A stretch of DNA of 64,000 bases from Halorhabdus tiamatea SARL4B (lineage in GTDB: Archaea > Halobacteriota > Halobacteria > Halobacteriales > Haloarculaceae). How positions within the stretch are numbered: position 1 is the stretch's first letter; each line of letters begins with the position of its first letter. The DNA is taken from positions 1 through 64,000 of the forward strand of contig NC_021921.1 in assembly GCF_000470655.1 (NCBI RefSeq), read 5' to 3'. This document shows positions 38,011 through 47,090 of this stretch, in pieces. The notes under the pieces were generated by a model. It did no database searches, was not told the origin of the DNA, and saw only the letters and a list, made by a program, of their open reading frames with translations. Both the position numbers and the translations under genes were made by a program.

Positions 38011-39000
38011 ATGACACAGGTGGTAGCAACCACGACCGGACTGTATCCCCTGCCGGACTGGGCGAAAGACGATCTCGCAGAGCTGAAAGGGCACCAGCGC
38101 AGCGATCTCATCGACGGCTCGGAAGGCGAGGCGGTCGTCTCCGCCTACGAGACTGCGCGTGAGGAGGTCGTCGACGTCCAACAGGCCGCCGGACTCGACC
38201 GGATCGTCGAGGGGCAGTTGCGGTGGGACGACATGATCGCCCATCCCCTCGCCGTCCACGACGCCGTCGAGACCCGTGGGATCGTCCGGTATTACGACAA
38301 CAACAACTTCTATCGAGAGCCAGTCGTCGAAGGCGAACTCACGCCCGACGGCGACGTCGGCGCGGAACTCGACGCCGCGGCCGAATTCGTCGACGATGGC
38401 CTTCAGGCCGTTCTCCCCGGCCCGTACTCGCTTGCCGACCTCGCTACAGACGACTACTACGGCGACGAGGATGCTTTCCTCAACGCTATCGCGGACTTTC
38501 TCGCCGCGGAGACCGACGCGTTCCCCGAGGTCGAGACGCTGTTCCTCCTCGAACCGTCGCTCGTGACCGACTCGCCGGCTGACGGCGGCGAACGTGCCAG
38601 CGAGGCGATCGACACTGTCGCCGAGGCGGCCGACGCTGACGTCGTCGTCCAGACGTACTGGGGCGCACTCGAGGAGAAAGTCTACGCGTATCTGCTCGAC
38701 GCCGGGATCGACGCCGTCGGCTACGACCTCGTCTCCGATCACGAGCAGGCGATCTACAACAGCAACGAGTACGGCACGACCGACGACGTAGCACTTGGGC
38801 TGGTCGACGGCCAGAACACGCTCGTCGAGACGCCTGCAGAGATCCGCGAGCGCATCGAGTGGTTCCTCGAGCAGACGACCAACGACTTCGAGACGGTGTA
38901 CGCGACGCCGAACACCGAACTGTTCTACCTGCCGGTCAACAAGTTCGAGGCCAAACTCGAATCGCTTGCCGAGGCGGCGACCGAGGAGGTGAACCTATGA
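38011..39000 (+). CDS. MetE-like protein, first gene of a two-gene methionine synthase operon
   Basis: This 329-aa protein belongs to the cobalamin-independent methionine synthase/UROD superfamily, but the zinc ligands of the catalytic half are absent. It keeps LPGPYSLADLAT and EPSLV strands typical of the barrel. Its stop overlaps the start of the catalytic gene by 4 bp (ATGA, 38997-39000), so the two are co-translated. In haloarchaea such pairs replace the single long MetE; this partner may bind folate or corrinoid-carried methyl donors. Role inferred. Confidence 0.85.
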   Translation: MTQVVATTTGLYPLPDWAKDDLAELKGHQRSDLIDGSEGEAVVSAYETAREEVVDVQQAAGLDRIVEGQLRWDDMIAHPLAVHDAVETRGIVRYYDNNNFYREPVVEGELTPDGDVGAELDAAAEFVDDGLQAVLPGPYSLADLATDDYYGDEDAFLNAIADFLAAETDAFPEVETLFLLEPSLVTDSPADGGERASEAIDTVAEAADADVVVQTYWGALEEKVYAYLLDAGIDAVGYDLVSDHEQAIYNSNEYGTTDDVALGLVDGQNTLVETPAEIRERIEWFLEQTTNDFETVYATPNTELFYLPVNKFEAKLESLAEAATEEVNL

Positions 39001-40049
39001 GCGATACACGCGAACAGTTCCGACCGACGGATCACGACACCGACCACTTCCTGCTGACGACCGTCGTCGGCTCCTATCCGAAACCGGAGTGGCACGATCA
39101 CGCCCGCGACCTGCACGAAGCCGAAGACACTGGATTCGACGACGAGGACTGGGAAGAGGCCAAAGACGACGCCTCACGGCTCATCACCCGGGAACACGAA
39201 CGCGCGGGGATGGACGTCGTCACCGACGGCGAGATGCGGCGCAACGAGATGGTCGAGTACTTCGCCCACCGGATCGACGGCTACGAGTTCAACGGCCGCG
39301 TGAAGGTCTGGGGACACAACTACTTCGACAAGCCAAGCGTCGTCGACCCCGTCGAGTACGGCGAGTCCTGGCTCGTCGAGGAGTTCGAGTTCATCGACGA
39401 GGTCGCTGACGCGCCGGTGAAAGTTCCGATCACCGGACCCTATACCCTCGCGTCCTGGAGTTTCAACGAGGCCTACGACTCTGAGGCCGAACTCGCCTAC
39501 GACCTCGCGGACCTCGTCAACGAGGAGATTGAGGCCTTGGTCGAGGCCGGGGCCCGGTACATCCAGATCGACGAACCCGCCCTGGCGACGACGCCCGACG
39601 ACCACGCCATCGTGGGAGAAGCGCTTGAACACATCGTTGAAGACGTACCCGACGACGTTCGCCTCGGACTACACGTCTGTTACGGTGACTACTCCCGGAT
39701 CTACCCTGAGATTCTGGATTTCCCCGTCGAGGAGTTCGACCTCGAACTCGCCAACGGTGACTTCGAACAGATCGACGTGTTCAAAGAACCCGAATTCACC
39801 AAGGACCTCGCGCTCGGCGTCGTCGACGTCCACGACGCCGAGGTCGAGTCCGTCGAAGAGATCAAAGACAACATCAAGAAGGGCCTGGAGGTCGTCCCGC
39901 CCGAGCGACTGACTGTCTCGCCCGACTGCGGACTGAAGCTCCTCCCGCGAGAGGTCGCCTACGAGAAGATGGACAACCTCACGACCGCCGCACGCGAGGT
40001 CGAGGCCGAACTCGACGCCGGCGAGATCGACGTGCCGGCCAGCGAATAA
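38997..40049 (+). CDS. metE: Methionine synthase, cobalamin-independent, catalytic half
   Basis: The 350-aa product matches the C-terminal, zinc-binding half of MetE. VVGSYPKPEWH starts the barrel, ITGPYTLASWS is the substrate loop, YIQIDEPAL carries the Glu/Asp, and Zn ligands are seen in GLHVCYGDYS (His, Cys) and SPDCGLK (Cys). It methylates homocysteine to methionine. The ATG at 38997 overlaps the upstream stop. Archaeal MetEs of this short type use a methyl donor other than the triglutamyl folate of bacteria in some species. Confidence 0.92.
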   Translation: MSDTREQFRPTDHDTDHFLLTTVVGSYPKPEWHDHARDLHEAEDTGFDDEDWEEAKDDASRLITREHERAGMDVVTDGEMRRNEMVEYFAHRIDGYEFNGRVKVWGHNYFDKPSVVDPVEYGESWLVEEFEFIDEVADAPVKVPITGPYTLASWSFNEAYDSEAELAYDLADLVNEEIEALVEAGARYIQIDEPALATTPDDHAIVGEALEHIVEDVPDDVRLGLHVCYGDYSRIYPEILDFPVEEFDLELANGDFEQIDVFKEPEFTKDLALGVVDVHDAEVESVEEIKDNIKKGLEVVPPERLTVSPDCGLKLLPREVAYEKMDNLTTAAREVEAELDAGEIDVPASE

Positions 40050-40057
40050 CGACTCAC

Positions 40058-40531
40058 TCAGTCTTTCTCGAACGCTTCGATCGCCCGCTCCCCGATTTCG
40101 ATGACGTCACGCGGAAGTCGGTCGCTCGCCGCTTGGAGGTCGGCCGGCGAGAACCACTCCCAGGCGTCGGCGGGCGCTTCGCCGTCCGCGGGATCGAGTT
40201 CTCGACCCTCCAGTTCGCCGTAGAAGATGAAATCGACGTGCTGGTGACCGACTTGGCCATCGTGGACGTTGATGTCTTCGAGCAAGAAGTGCTGGGGCTG
40301 TGGGATACTCTCGACCGTCGACGATGAGATGTTCTCTTGTGGTGCAAAAAGATCGACGTCGAGGCCGAGTTCCTCTCTCGTCTCTCGTTTCGCTGCGACG
40401 TGGGGGAGTTCGTCGCGGTCGATGTGACCGCCGGGCGGGAGCCACATGTCCAATTTCTCGTGGTCGTGTAGTGCCGTCTCGCCGTCGTGGACGACGTACA
40501 CCGTCGCGACGAAATGACGCGTCGTCTCCAT
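40058..40531 (-). CDS. NUDIX hydrolase
   Basis: The 157-aa protein has a full Nudix box, GGHIDRDELPHVAAKRETREELGL (pattern GX5EX7REUXEEXGU, about residues 34-57). HFVATVYVVHDG is the N-terminal strand, and the C-terminal helix contains WEWFSPADL. The substrate is not evident. It is convergent with metE (8-bp gap) and followed by the chromosomal tfb gene on the same strand. Confidence 0.92.
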   Translation of the reverse strand: METTRHFVATVYVVHDGETALHDHEKLDMWLPPGGHIDRDELPHVAAKRETREELGLDVDLFAPQENISSSTVESIPQPQHFLLEDINVHDGQVGHQHVDFIFYGELEGRELDPADGEAPADAWEWFSPADLQAASDRLPRDVIEIGERAIEAFEKD

Positions 40532-40607
40532 GGGCCCCCTCGGGAACGGCCCGGAGTTGAACCTGCCGAAACTGGCGAATTGCGAAAAGCTGACTCTCTG
40601 ACCGCCC

Positions 40608-41579
40608 TCAGGCCGTCCGGATGTCCTGCTTTGCTTCCAAGAGTTCGTGATACCGGTTGCGGATTGTGACCTCGGAGATGTTCGCGACCTCGCTGACCTC
40701 GTTCTGGGTCACTTTCTCGTTTGCCAGCAGCGAGGCGGCGTAGATCGCCGCAGCGGCGAGGCCGACCGGGCTCTTTCCTGAGTGGACGCCCTCCCGCTTT
40801 GCGTTCTCGAGCAGGTCGCGGGCGTGGCGTTCGGCTTCCTCGCTCAGATCGAGGTCTGAGGCGAACCGCGGGACGTAACTCGTCGGATCGGCCGGCTTGA
40901 CTTCGAGGTTGAGCTCGCGGACGACGTAGCGGTACGTCCGGGCGACCTCGTCTTTCTCGACGCGGGAGACGTTGTCAATCTCGTCTAAGCTACGGGGATT
41001 GCCGGCCTGGCGGGCGGCCGCATACAGCGATGCGGTCGAGACACCTTCGATGGAGCGCCCCGGCAGGAGGTTCTCGTCGAGTGCTCGCCGGTAGATGACG
41101 CTTGCAGTCTCACGGACGTTCTCGGGGAGTCCCAGCGCCGAGGCCATCCGGTCGATCTCGCCTAAGGCCTGCTTGAGGTTGCGTTCCTTCGAATCGCGCG
41201 TGCGGAAACGCTCGTTCCAGGTCCGGAGGCGCTGCATCTTCTCGCGCTGACGGCTGGACAGCGAGTTTCCGTAGGCGTCCTTGTTCTGCCAGCCGATGTT
41301 CGTCGAGAGGCCCTTGTCGTGCATCATGTTCGTCGTCGGTGCACCGACACGGGACTTCTGGTCTTTCTCCTTGGCGTCGAAGGCGCGCCATTCCGGACCC
41401 GGATCGATCTCGTCCTCCTCGACGACGAGCCCACACTCCGCACAGACGGTCTCTCCGCGTTCCGAGTCCGTTACCAGGTCGCCACCACACTCCGGACAGA
41501 CGTGGGTCTCTGTCTCTTCCTCGGTGGTAGTCTCTCGCTGATTCGTTCGCTCGTGGCTTCTGAGGGTGGTATCTGACAT
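40608..41579 (-). CDS. tfb: Transcription initiation factor IIB (chromosomal TFB)
   Basis: The ATG at 41579 gives 323 aa. The N-terminal zinc ribbon (CPECGGDLVTDSERGETVCAECG) is followed by the B-finger region, FDAKEKDQKSRVGAPTTNMMHDKGL, and two cyclin-like repeats; the second carries the HTH that reads the BRE (KSPVGLAAAAIYAASLLANEK then VTQNEVSEVANISEVTIRNRY). It recruits RNA polymerase to TBP-bound promoters. Haloarchaea have several TFBs; a second one is encoded by the element at 59794. Confidence 0.96.
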   Translation of the reverse strand: MSDTTLRSHERTNQRETTTEEETETHVCPECGGDLVTDSERGETVCAECGLVVEEDEIDPGPEWRAFDAKEKDQKSRVGAPTTNMMHDKGLSTNIGWQNKDAYGNSLSSRQREKMQRLRTWNERFRTRDSKERNLKQALGEIDRMASALGLPENVRETASVIYRRALDENLLPGRSIEGVSTASLYAAARQAGNPRSLDEIDNVSRVEKDEVARTYRYVVRELNLEVKPADPTSYVPRFASDLDLSEEAERHARDLLENAKREGVHSGKSPVGLAAAAIYAASLLANEKVTQNEVSEVANISEVTIRNRYHELLEAKQDIRTA

Positions 41580-41748
41580 TGGTTGCTGACGTGACGGGCA
41601 CGGTGCCCGAAGAACACTGTCACTCGACGTATGGTATTTTCCCGGAGAACTTAAATTCTTTGGTCGGCCAAAACCTCGCGTTCGTGGAAGCAAAAACCGT
41701 GCCGGGGGGTTTCGAAACCCTTAGTGGCAATCCCACACGAGTACGGCC

Positions 41749-42027
41749 ATGAGCGAATCGGCCGTCGACCCCGACGAGGTCGCACACGTCGCGGAACTCG
41801 CGAGGGTGAATTTAGATCCCGGCGAGCGCGAGCGCTTCACCGAGCAGTTCGCCGACATCCTCGCCTCGTTCGAGACGCTCGACGAGGTTCCCGAAGTCGA
41901 CCCCGAAACCGAGTTGACCAACGTCATGCGTCCCGACGAGGTCGAGGCGAGTCTCGGCCAGGACGAAGCACTCGAGAACGCCCCGGAAAGCGAGGACGGG
42001 TTCTTCAAGGGCCCACGCGTCTCATGA
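41749..42027 (+). CDS. gatC: Asp-tRNA(Asn)/Glu-tRNA(Gln) amidotransferase subunit C
   Basis: This 92-aa GatC has the typical DEVAHVAELARVNLDPGERERFTEQFADILASFETLDEV helical pattern and the C-terminal PESEDGFFKGPRV anchor that threads between GatA and GatB. It stabilises the amidotransferase that forms Asn- or Gln-tRNA. Its stop overlaps the gatA start (ATGA, 42024-42027). Confidence 0.95.
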   Translation: MSESAVDPDEVAHVAELARVNLDPGERERFTEQFADILASFETLDEVPEVDPETELTNVMRPDEVEASLGQDEALENAPESEDGFFKGPRVS

Positions 42028-43334
42028 GCTACAACGTCTACATCACCGAGGCGACGATCGACGGAGCGGGGGACGAAGACAGCCCACTCGCGGGCCGAAC
42101 GGTCGCCGTCAAGGACAATATTTCGACCGAGGGGGTCCGTACGACCGCTGGCTCGGCCATGCTCGACGAGTACGTTCCCCCCTACGACGCCACCGTGGTC
42201 GAGCGTCTGAAGGATGCCGGTGCGACGATTCCCGGCAAGACCAACATGGACGAGTTCGGGATGGGGACGACCACGGAGACCTCCGCCTTCGGCCCGACCG
42301 AGAACCCCGCCGCCGAGGGGCGCGTTCCCGGCGGGTCATCCGGTGGCTCCGCGGCCGCCGTCGCCGCCGGCGAGGCCGACCTCGCGCTCGGCAGCGACAC
42401 CGGTGGCTCGGTTCGGTGTCCGGCCGCGTTCACGGGCACGGTCGGCATCAAACCGACCTACGGGCTGGTCTCGCGGTACGGCCTGATCGCCTACGCCAAC
42501 TCTCTTGAGCAGATCGGGCCGATCGCTCCCACGGTCGCGGAGGCAGCAGAACTACTCGAAATCATCGCCGCCCCGGACGAAAACGACGCCACGACGCGTG
42601 CCGCACACGAGGAGATCGGCGGGCCGGAGCCTGACGATATGCGCGAGTACGCCTTCGCGGACGCCGCGGACGGCGACGTCGACGGGCTGGAGATCGGGAT
42701 CCCCACGGAACTGCTCGACGGTGCCGACGCGGACATCGTCGAGACGTTCTGGGACGCCATCGACGACCTGGAATCACAGGGCGCGAGCTATCACGAGGTC
42801 GACCTGCCCTCCGTCGAACACGCCGTCGAGGCCTACTACGTCATCGCGATGAGCGAGGCGTCCTCGAACCTCGCGCGCTTCGACGGCGTCCGGTACGGTC
42901 CGACACCCGACTACGAGGGCAACTGGAACGAGGAGTACGCGAAGGTTCGGGAGGAGGGCTTCGGCGAGGAGGTCAAGCGCCGGATTTTGCTCGGTACCTA
43001 CGCGCTCTCGGCCGGCTACCACGACAAGTACTACAAGAAGGCCCAGGACGCCCGCGCGTGGGTCAAACAGGACTTCGATTCGGCCCTTTCCGAGGCGGAC
43101 GTCCTGGCCTCGCCGACGATGCCTGTCCCGCCGATGGAGCGCGGCGAGAGCTTGGACGATCCGCTCACGATGTACCTCGCCGACGCCAACACGACGCCGG
43201 TCAACCTCGCGAACCTGCCCGCCATCTCAGTGCCCGCGGGCGAGACGAGCGACGGCCTGCCGGTCGGTCTCCAGTTCATCGGCTCCGCCTTCGGCGAGCG
43301 GAAAATCATTCGAGCCGGCAGTGCGCTGGCGTAG
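42024..43334 (+). CDS. gatA: Asp-tRNA(Asn)/Glu-tRNA(Gln) amidotransferase subunit A
   Basis: The 436-aa amidase has the Ser-cis-Ser-Lys triad: VAVKDNIS (Lys), and PGGSSGGSAAAVAAGEADLALGSDTGGSVRCPAA, which holds the two serines. It hydrolyses glutamine to supply ammonia to GatB. The N-terminus is shorter than in bacteria (about 480 aa), as in other haloarchaea. It follows gatC with a 4-bp overlap; GatB is elsewhere. Confidence 0.96.
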   Translation: MSYNVYITEATIDGAGDEDSPLAGRTVAVKDNISTEGVRTTAGSAMLDEYVPPYDATVVERLKDAGATIPGKTNMDEFGMGTTTETSAFGPTENPAAEGRVPGGSSGGSAAAVAAGEADLALGSDTGGSVRCPAAFTGTVGIKPTYGLVSRYGLIAYANSLEQIGPIAPTVAEAAELLEIIAAPDENDATTRAAHEEIGGPEPDDMREYAFADAADGDVDGLEIGIPTELLDGADADIVETFWDAIDDLESQGASYHEVDLPSVEHAVEAYYVIAMSEASSNLARFDGVRYGPTPDYEGNWNEEYAKVREEGFGEEVKRRILLGTYALSAGYHDKYYKKAQDARAWVKQDFDSALSEADVLASPTMPVPPMERGESLDDPLTMYLADANTTPVNLANLPAISVPAGETSDGLPVGLQFIGSAFGERKIIRAGSALA

Positions 43335-43453
43335 CACACAGAGAGTCCAGGCTGGGACAGGGTTCCGGTGAACGCCGTTGCTGAGGGGTCTGGCGGCACT
43401 CGTTCTCACGGACTGGCACAAAGCATTTACCGGACGAATATAGATCTAGTGAT

Positions 43454-44089
43454 ATGAACCGCCGATCAGTCATCGTCGGTGGCTTGACCAGCCTGGCTGC
43501 CGTTGGCGGCATCGGGACGGCAGTCCTGGGTTCAGAGGCCAGCGAGGAGGGGAAACGGCCGGACGAACAAAACGGAACAGTCACGCCGACGGGCGACGCG
43601 TCGGCCGGTGGCCAGCCGGCCACACCGACGCGGACGCCGGCGGATCGTGTTGCACCTGCACAGGAGTCGGAGTCAGCAGGTGAAGCGAATCAAACGGACA
43701 CGGCCGAGTCAGATCGGAGCAACGCCGGTGGGTCGATCTGTCTCAACCCGGGCGAATCCAGGGATGGGACGCTGACAGTGGCTGTCACCGAATCGTCGTT
43801 CGTTTCGGCCGGGACGAATTTCGTCACTGAGAACATTGAGGCGAGGGTGACGGAAATCGACCCGTCGCCGAACGCGACACTGGAGTCGGACCCGCCCATT
43901 TGGAGTTGGAGCCAGGACGCGACGGTCTCGATTTCGTATACTGTGTCCGTCAGCGACGATATCGAGCCGGGCACCTACACCGTCCCGGTGTCCATCAAGG
44001 ACGAGCTATCCCTGGAGGGGGATTCGCCTGAGCGTCGAGCTGACGTCCACATTGTCGTCAGGTCACCTGACGCGGACTGTCACCCGTAA
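43454..44089 (+). CDS. Tat-exported haloarchaeal protein
   Basis: The 211-aa protein has a twin-arginine start (MNRRSVIVGGLTSLAAVGG) followed by a Thr/Pro/Ser/Asp-rich linker of about 70 residues, as in many exported haloarchaeal proteins. The C-terminal ~110 residues form a beta-sandwich-like domain (LTVAVTESSFVSAGTNF, ATVSISYTVSVSDDIEPGTYTVPVSI), suggesting a cell-surface beta-sandwich. No lipobox Cys is apparent directly after the signal. Function unknown. Confidence 0.75.
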   Translation: MNRRSVIVGGLTSLAAVGGIGTAVLGSEASEEGKRPDEQNGTVTPTGDASAGGQPATPTRTPADRVAPAQESESAGEANQTDTAESDRSNAGGSICLNPGESRDGTLTVAVTESSFVSAGTNFVTENIEARVTEIDPSPNATLESDPPIWSWSQDATVSISYTVSVSDDIEPGTYTVPVSIKDELSLEGDSPERRADVHIVVRSPDADCHP

Positions 44090-44090
44090 C

Positions 44091-45200
44091 TCACAGCACA
44101 CCCCGATAGACATCCTCCAGCGTGTCGACGGCGTTCTCCATGCTGATCTCGTCCCGGTGGTCGAGACACTGCTCGCCGTGTGCCTCGCGTTCGTCGAGGA
44201 CGCGCTCTATCGTCCGCTGGAAGGCCTCGACGTCCCCCTGCGGGTAGGTGTAGCCGGTGACGCCGTCCTCGATAGTGACTGAGAGCGCGCCGCTGTCGAC
44301 GCCGGCGACGGGCGTCCCGCAGGCGTTGGCCTCCAGGGCGACCAGTCCCTGGGTCTCGACCGGGCTCGGGAACGCGAAGGCGTCTATGACGGAGTAAAAC
44401 GCGGGTAACTCCTCGCGGGGGAGAAACCCGAGGAATCGCACGTCGACGTCGGCCGCGGCGGCCCGGGATTCGAGGTCCTCGCGTGCGGGGCCGTCACCGC
44501 CGAAGACGACCGTCACGTCCATCCCGTCGGTGGCGGCGACGATGTCCGGGAGACACTTCTCGTAGCCGTGGCGACCGGTGTACCCGACGACCGGGCGATC
44601 CTCGGGCAAGTCGTACCGCTCCCGAAAGTCGGCCGTCTCGACGGGCTGGAATCGCTCGATGTCGACGCCGTTCGAGACGACCTCGACGGGCGTCGAGACG
44701 CCGACCTCCTCCCGGACGTGCTCGCGTGTCCGCTCGCTCGGCGTCACGACGACGTCGGCGCGATCGAAGAACCACCGCTCGTAACTCCGTGCAGTCTTGC
44801 GGATCGTTCGCTCGACTCGGTCACCCAGTGAGACGTACGCGGCGTACTCACTGGTCGGGGTGTGATAGGAGGCGACCAGCGGAAGGTCCTGTGAGCGAGC
44901 GAGACGCATCGCGCTCATGCCGAGCCCAAAGGGCGTGTGGGCGTGGACGATGTCCATCTCCCCGATCTCCGCAGGCACTCGCGGGACGCCGACTCTGAAC
45001 CCTTCGTAGAACGGGAACGGCAGGCTTTGGACGGGGAACTCACGCTCGTCAGGTTCGTAGTCGTCGGCAGCGGGGTAGACGATCGGCATGTCGCCACCTC
45101 GACGGTGCCAGGCGTCCCGCCAGGACTGGACCGTGTAGGTGACGCCGTTGACCGTCGGGAGGTAGGTGTCGGTGAACGCGGCGACGGACGGCAGACTCAT
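44091..45200 (-). CDS. Glycosyltransferase, GT4 family
   Basis: The 369-aa protein has an N-terminal GT-B domain with a Gly-rich acceptor loop (DTYLPTVNGVTYTV) and a C-terminal nucleotide-sugar domain with GYTGRHGYEKCLPDIV and ETQGLVALEANACGTPVAG (the EX7E motif). Such enzymes transfer hexoses to lipids or glycans at the membrane face. It converges with the Tat-exported gene. Confidence 0.92.
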   Translation of the reverse strand: MSLPSVAAFTDTYLPTVNGVTYTVQSWRDAWHRRGGDMPIVYPAADDYEPDEREFPVQSLPFPFYEGFRVGVPRVPAEIGEMDIVHAHTPFGLGMSAMRLARSQDLPLVASYHTPTSEYAAYVSLGDRVERTIRKTARSYERWFFDRADVVVTPSERTREHVREEVGVSTPVEVVSNGVDIERFQPVETADFRERYDLPEDRPVVGYTGRHGYEKCLPDIVAATDGMDVTVVFGGDGPAREDLESRAAAADVDVRFLGFLPREELPAFYSVIDAFAFPSPVETQGLVALEANACGTPVAGVDSGALSVTIEDGVTGYTYPQGDVEAFQRTIERVLDEREAHGEQCLDHRDEISMENAVDTLEDVYRGVL

Positions 45201-45322
45201 CGTTGTCTCCGGTTCGGCGACGAGTGATTAATGCGTTGTGACTCGGTTCGGGGGACCGACATCTCCCTGCTCCCGGATTCGGATCGACATCCCTAACCGC
45301 TGCTCCCTGCTATTCTCGCTCA

Positions 45323-45616
45323 ATGAGTGAGGAGGTGGCCATCGCCGAAGAGCGGATCGAGCGGTTGGCCGAGAGCGCGCGGACGGCTGCGCGTGCCGGC
45401 GATGCAGACCGAGCAAAGGCGTACGTTCGTCGGACACGACGGATCGCCGAGCGTCATCGGCTGTCGCTCCCGAAGCCCTTCGAGCGGTTCACCTGTAACG
45501 CCTGTGACGCCTATTTGCTCCCGGGCCACAATGCCCGCGTTCGCACGAGCGACGGCCACGTCGTGATCACGTGTGACTGTGGGTCTCATGCTCGGTATCC
45601 CTACGACGACCAGTAG
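45323..45616 (+). CDS. rnp4: Ribonuclease P protein component 4 (Rpp21/Rpr2-like)
   Basis: The 97-aa protein has an N-terminal helix and a C-terminal zinc ribbon (CNACDAYLLPGHN, then CDCGSHARYPYDDQ). These match the archaeal RNase P subunit Rnp4, which with Rnp1 assists the RNA subunit in cutting tRNA leaders. It is followed by a YhbY-like gene and, further on, the SRP RNA gene. Confidence 0.93.
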   Translation: MSEEVAIAEERIERLAESARTAARAGDADRAKAYVRRTRRIAERHRLSLPKPFERFTCNACDAYLLPGHNARVRTSDGHVVITCDCGSHARYPYDDQ

Positions 45617-45714
45617 CGGTCGACGTACTCGCCAGCCTATCGGTGCCTTCCGGTCGGTACCACTCGCCGCCTCAGTGCCGAAGCTTCAAACGGAGTGGGG
45701 ACCAACGAAGGGGT

Positions 45715-45963
45715 ATGAGCGAGGTTACACCGGACAATGCGATGCACGACTTGGACGTGACAGTCTGGGTCGGCAAGAACGGTCTCGAGGCCGTCGTCGA
45801 CGAGCTGAACGATCAATTACACGAGCGGGGGCTCGTGAAGGTCAAGTTCCTCCGTGCGGCCCGTTCGGAGGGCGAACCCGCCGCACTCGCCGAGGAGCTT
45901 GCTGACCGAACGAACGCATCGGTCGTCGATACACGCGGTCATACGACAGTGCTGAAACGATGA
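45715..45963 (+). CDS. YhbY/CRM-domain RNA-binding protein
   Basis: The ATG at 45715 gives 82 aa with the CRM fold signature: DVTVWVGKNGLEAVVDELNDQL, VKVKFLRAARSE and TNASVVDTRGHTTVLKR. CRM proteins bind structured RNA, often rRNA in ribosome assembly. Its stop overlaps the start of the MscS gene (ATGA at 45960). Confidence 0.9.
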   Translation: MSEVTPDNAMHDLDVTVWVGKNGLEAVVDELNDQLHERGLVKVKFLRAARSEGEPAALAEELADRTNASVVDTRGHTTVLKR

Positions 45964-46856
45964 GTGAAATCGCATTCACTCCGATGGCTGGCTTCGTCAG
46001 TGACCTGCTCGCCGAACAGAGCGTCCCCTATGCCGAACCCATCGGTTCGGCACTCACTTTCGTCATCGTGCTCGCTACGGTGTATCTCCTCGGTCGGGCG
46101 ACGATTCAGCCACTCGTCCGCCGTGGGCTCCGGGCTCGCGGCGTCGACAAGCACGCGTCGGTACCCCTGCTGAAACTGACGCGTGGTATACTCGTTTTCG
46201 TCGCCGTCGCCGTCGCCTTTCAGATGGCCGGGTTCGGCAATTTCCTCACGTCACTGGCGACGATCGCCGCCGCTGCCACACTCGCGATCGGGTTCGCCAT
46301 GCAGGACGTCATCGCGAACTTCGTCGCCGGCGTGTTCATCTTCACCGACAAACCCTTCCGGATCGGTGACTGGATCGAGTGGGACGGCCATAGCGGCGTC
46401 GTCGAGGACATCAGTCTCCGGGTGACGCGTATCCGAACCTTCGACAACGAACTGTTGACCGTTCCCAACTCCAACCTGACCAGCGGCGTCATCAAGAATC
46501 CCGTCGCGAAAGAACAGCTCCGGATGAAGTTCACCTTCGGCATCGGCTACGACGACGATGTCGACGAGGCGACCGAGATTATCCTCGAAGAGGCCACTGC
46601 CCACGACGAGATCCTCGACGATCCAGAGCCCTCCGTCCGACTCGTCGAACTCGGCGACTCCTCAGTCGGTCTGCAGTCTCGGATCTGGATCGACAACCCC
46701 AGTCGCGCGGACTTCGTGAAGACCCGCGCCGAATACGTCCAGGCGGTCAAGGAACGCTTCGACGAGGCCGACATCAACATTCCGTACCCCAACCGCACCA
46801 TCGGCGGCGAACTCGCCGTCGAGGGCGGTGGGCTGGCCGAATCGGCTGAGAGGTAA
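45960..46856 (+). CDS. MscS-family mechanosensitive channel (short form)
   Basis: The 298-aa protein has three or four helices, with the pore helix TIAAAATLAIGFAMQDVIANFVAG and beta domain KPFRIGDWIEWDGHSGVVEDI, then the vestibule region. Size and topology match E. coli MscS more closely than the 397-aa paralogue at 15165. It overlaps the YhbY stop by 4 bp. Confidence 0.93.
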   Translation: MSEIAFTPMAGFVSDLLAEQSVPYAEPIGSALTFVIVLATVYLLGRATIQPLVRRGLRARGVDKHASVPLLKLTRGILVFVAVAVAFQMAGFGNFLTSLATIAAAATLAIGFAMQDVIANFVAGVFIFTDKPFRIGDWIEWDGHSGVVEDISLRVTRIRTFDNELLTVPNSNLTSGVIKNPVAKEQLRMKFTFGIGYDDDVDEATEIILEEATAHDEILDDPEPSVRLVELGDSSVGLQSRIWIDNPSRADFVKTRAEYVQAVKERFDEADINIPYPNRTIGGELAVEGGGLAESAER

Positions 46857-46970
46857 ACAGCGCCATTCGGGGACGAAATTCTGGAGCGATTCTTCTCAGA
46901 GGTGAGATCATTCAGGCCGTATCGTGATCACTGTTAAGCAGCATCCTGTTCGATTCGACACGCGGCCTCT

Positions 46971-47006
46971 CCGAATTCGCCGCGACGCGGCGAATTCGGC
47001 TTTTTG
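46971..47006 (+). terminator. Perfect 14-bp inverted repeat followed by T-run, after MscS
   Basis: Arms 46971-46984 and 46986-46999 are exactly complementary (ccgaattcgccgcg and its complement), and the stem is followed directly by CTTTTT. A strong stem plus T-run 115 bp after the MscS stop is a good terminator candidate; such features are not universal in archaea. Confidence 0.5.
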
Positions 47007-47031
47007 ATCCAGCTTTTTGGCGGGGGTTGAG

Positions 47032-47051
47032 CCGCGAGCAGTTGCTCGCGG
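47032..47051 (-). terminator. 9-bp inverted repeat downstream of the SRP RNA gene
   Basis: Arms ccgcgagca (47032-47040) and tgctcgcgg (47043-47051) form a near-continuous stem, reading out of the SRP RNA gene on the minus strand. A minus-strand T-run (TTTTT at about 47064-47068) lies between the RNA 3' end and this stem. Confidence 0.4.
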
Positions 47052-47090
47052 CGATGCCTCCGCGAAAAAGGTGGTGTGGTATGAATGGAG

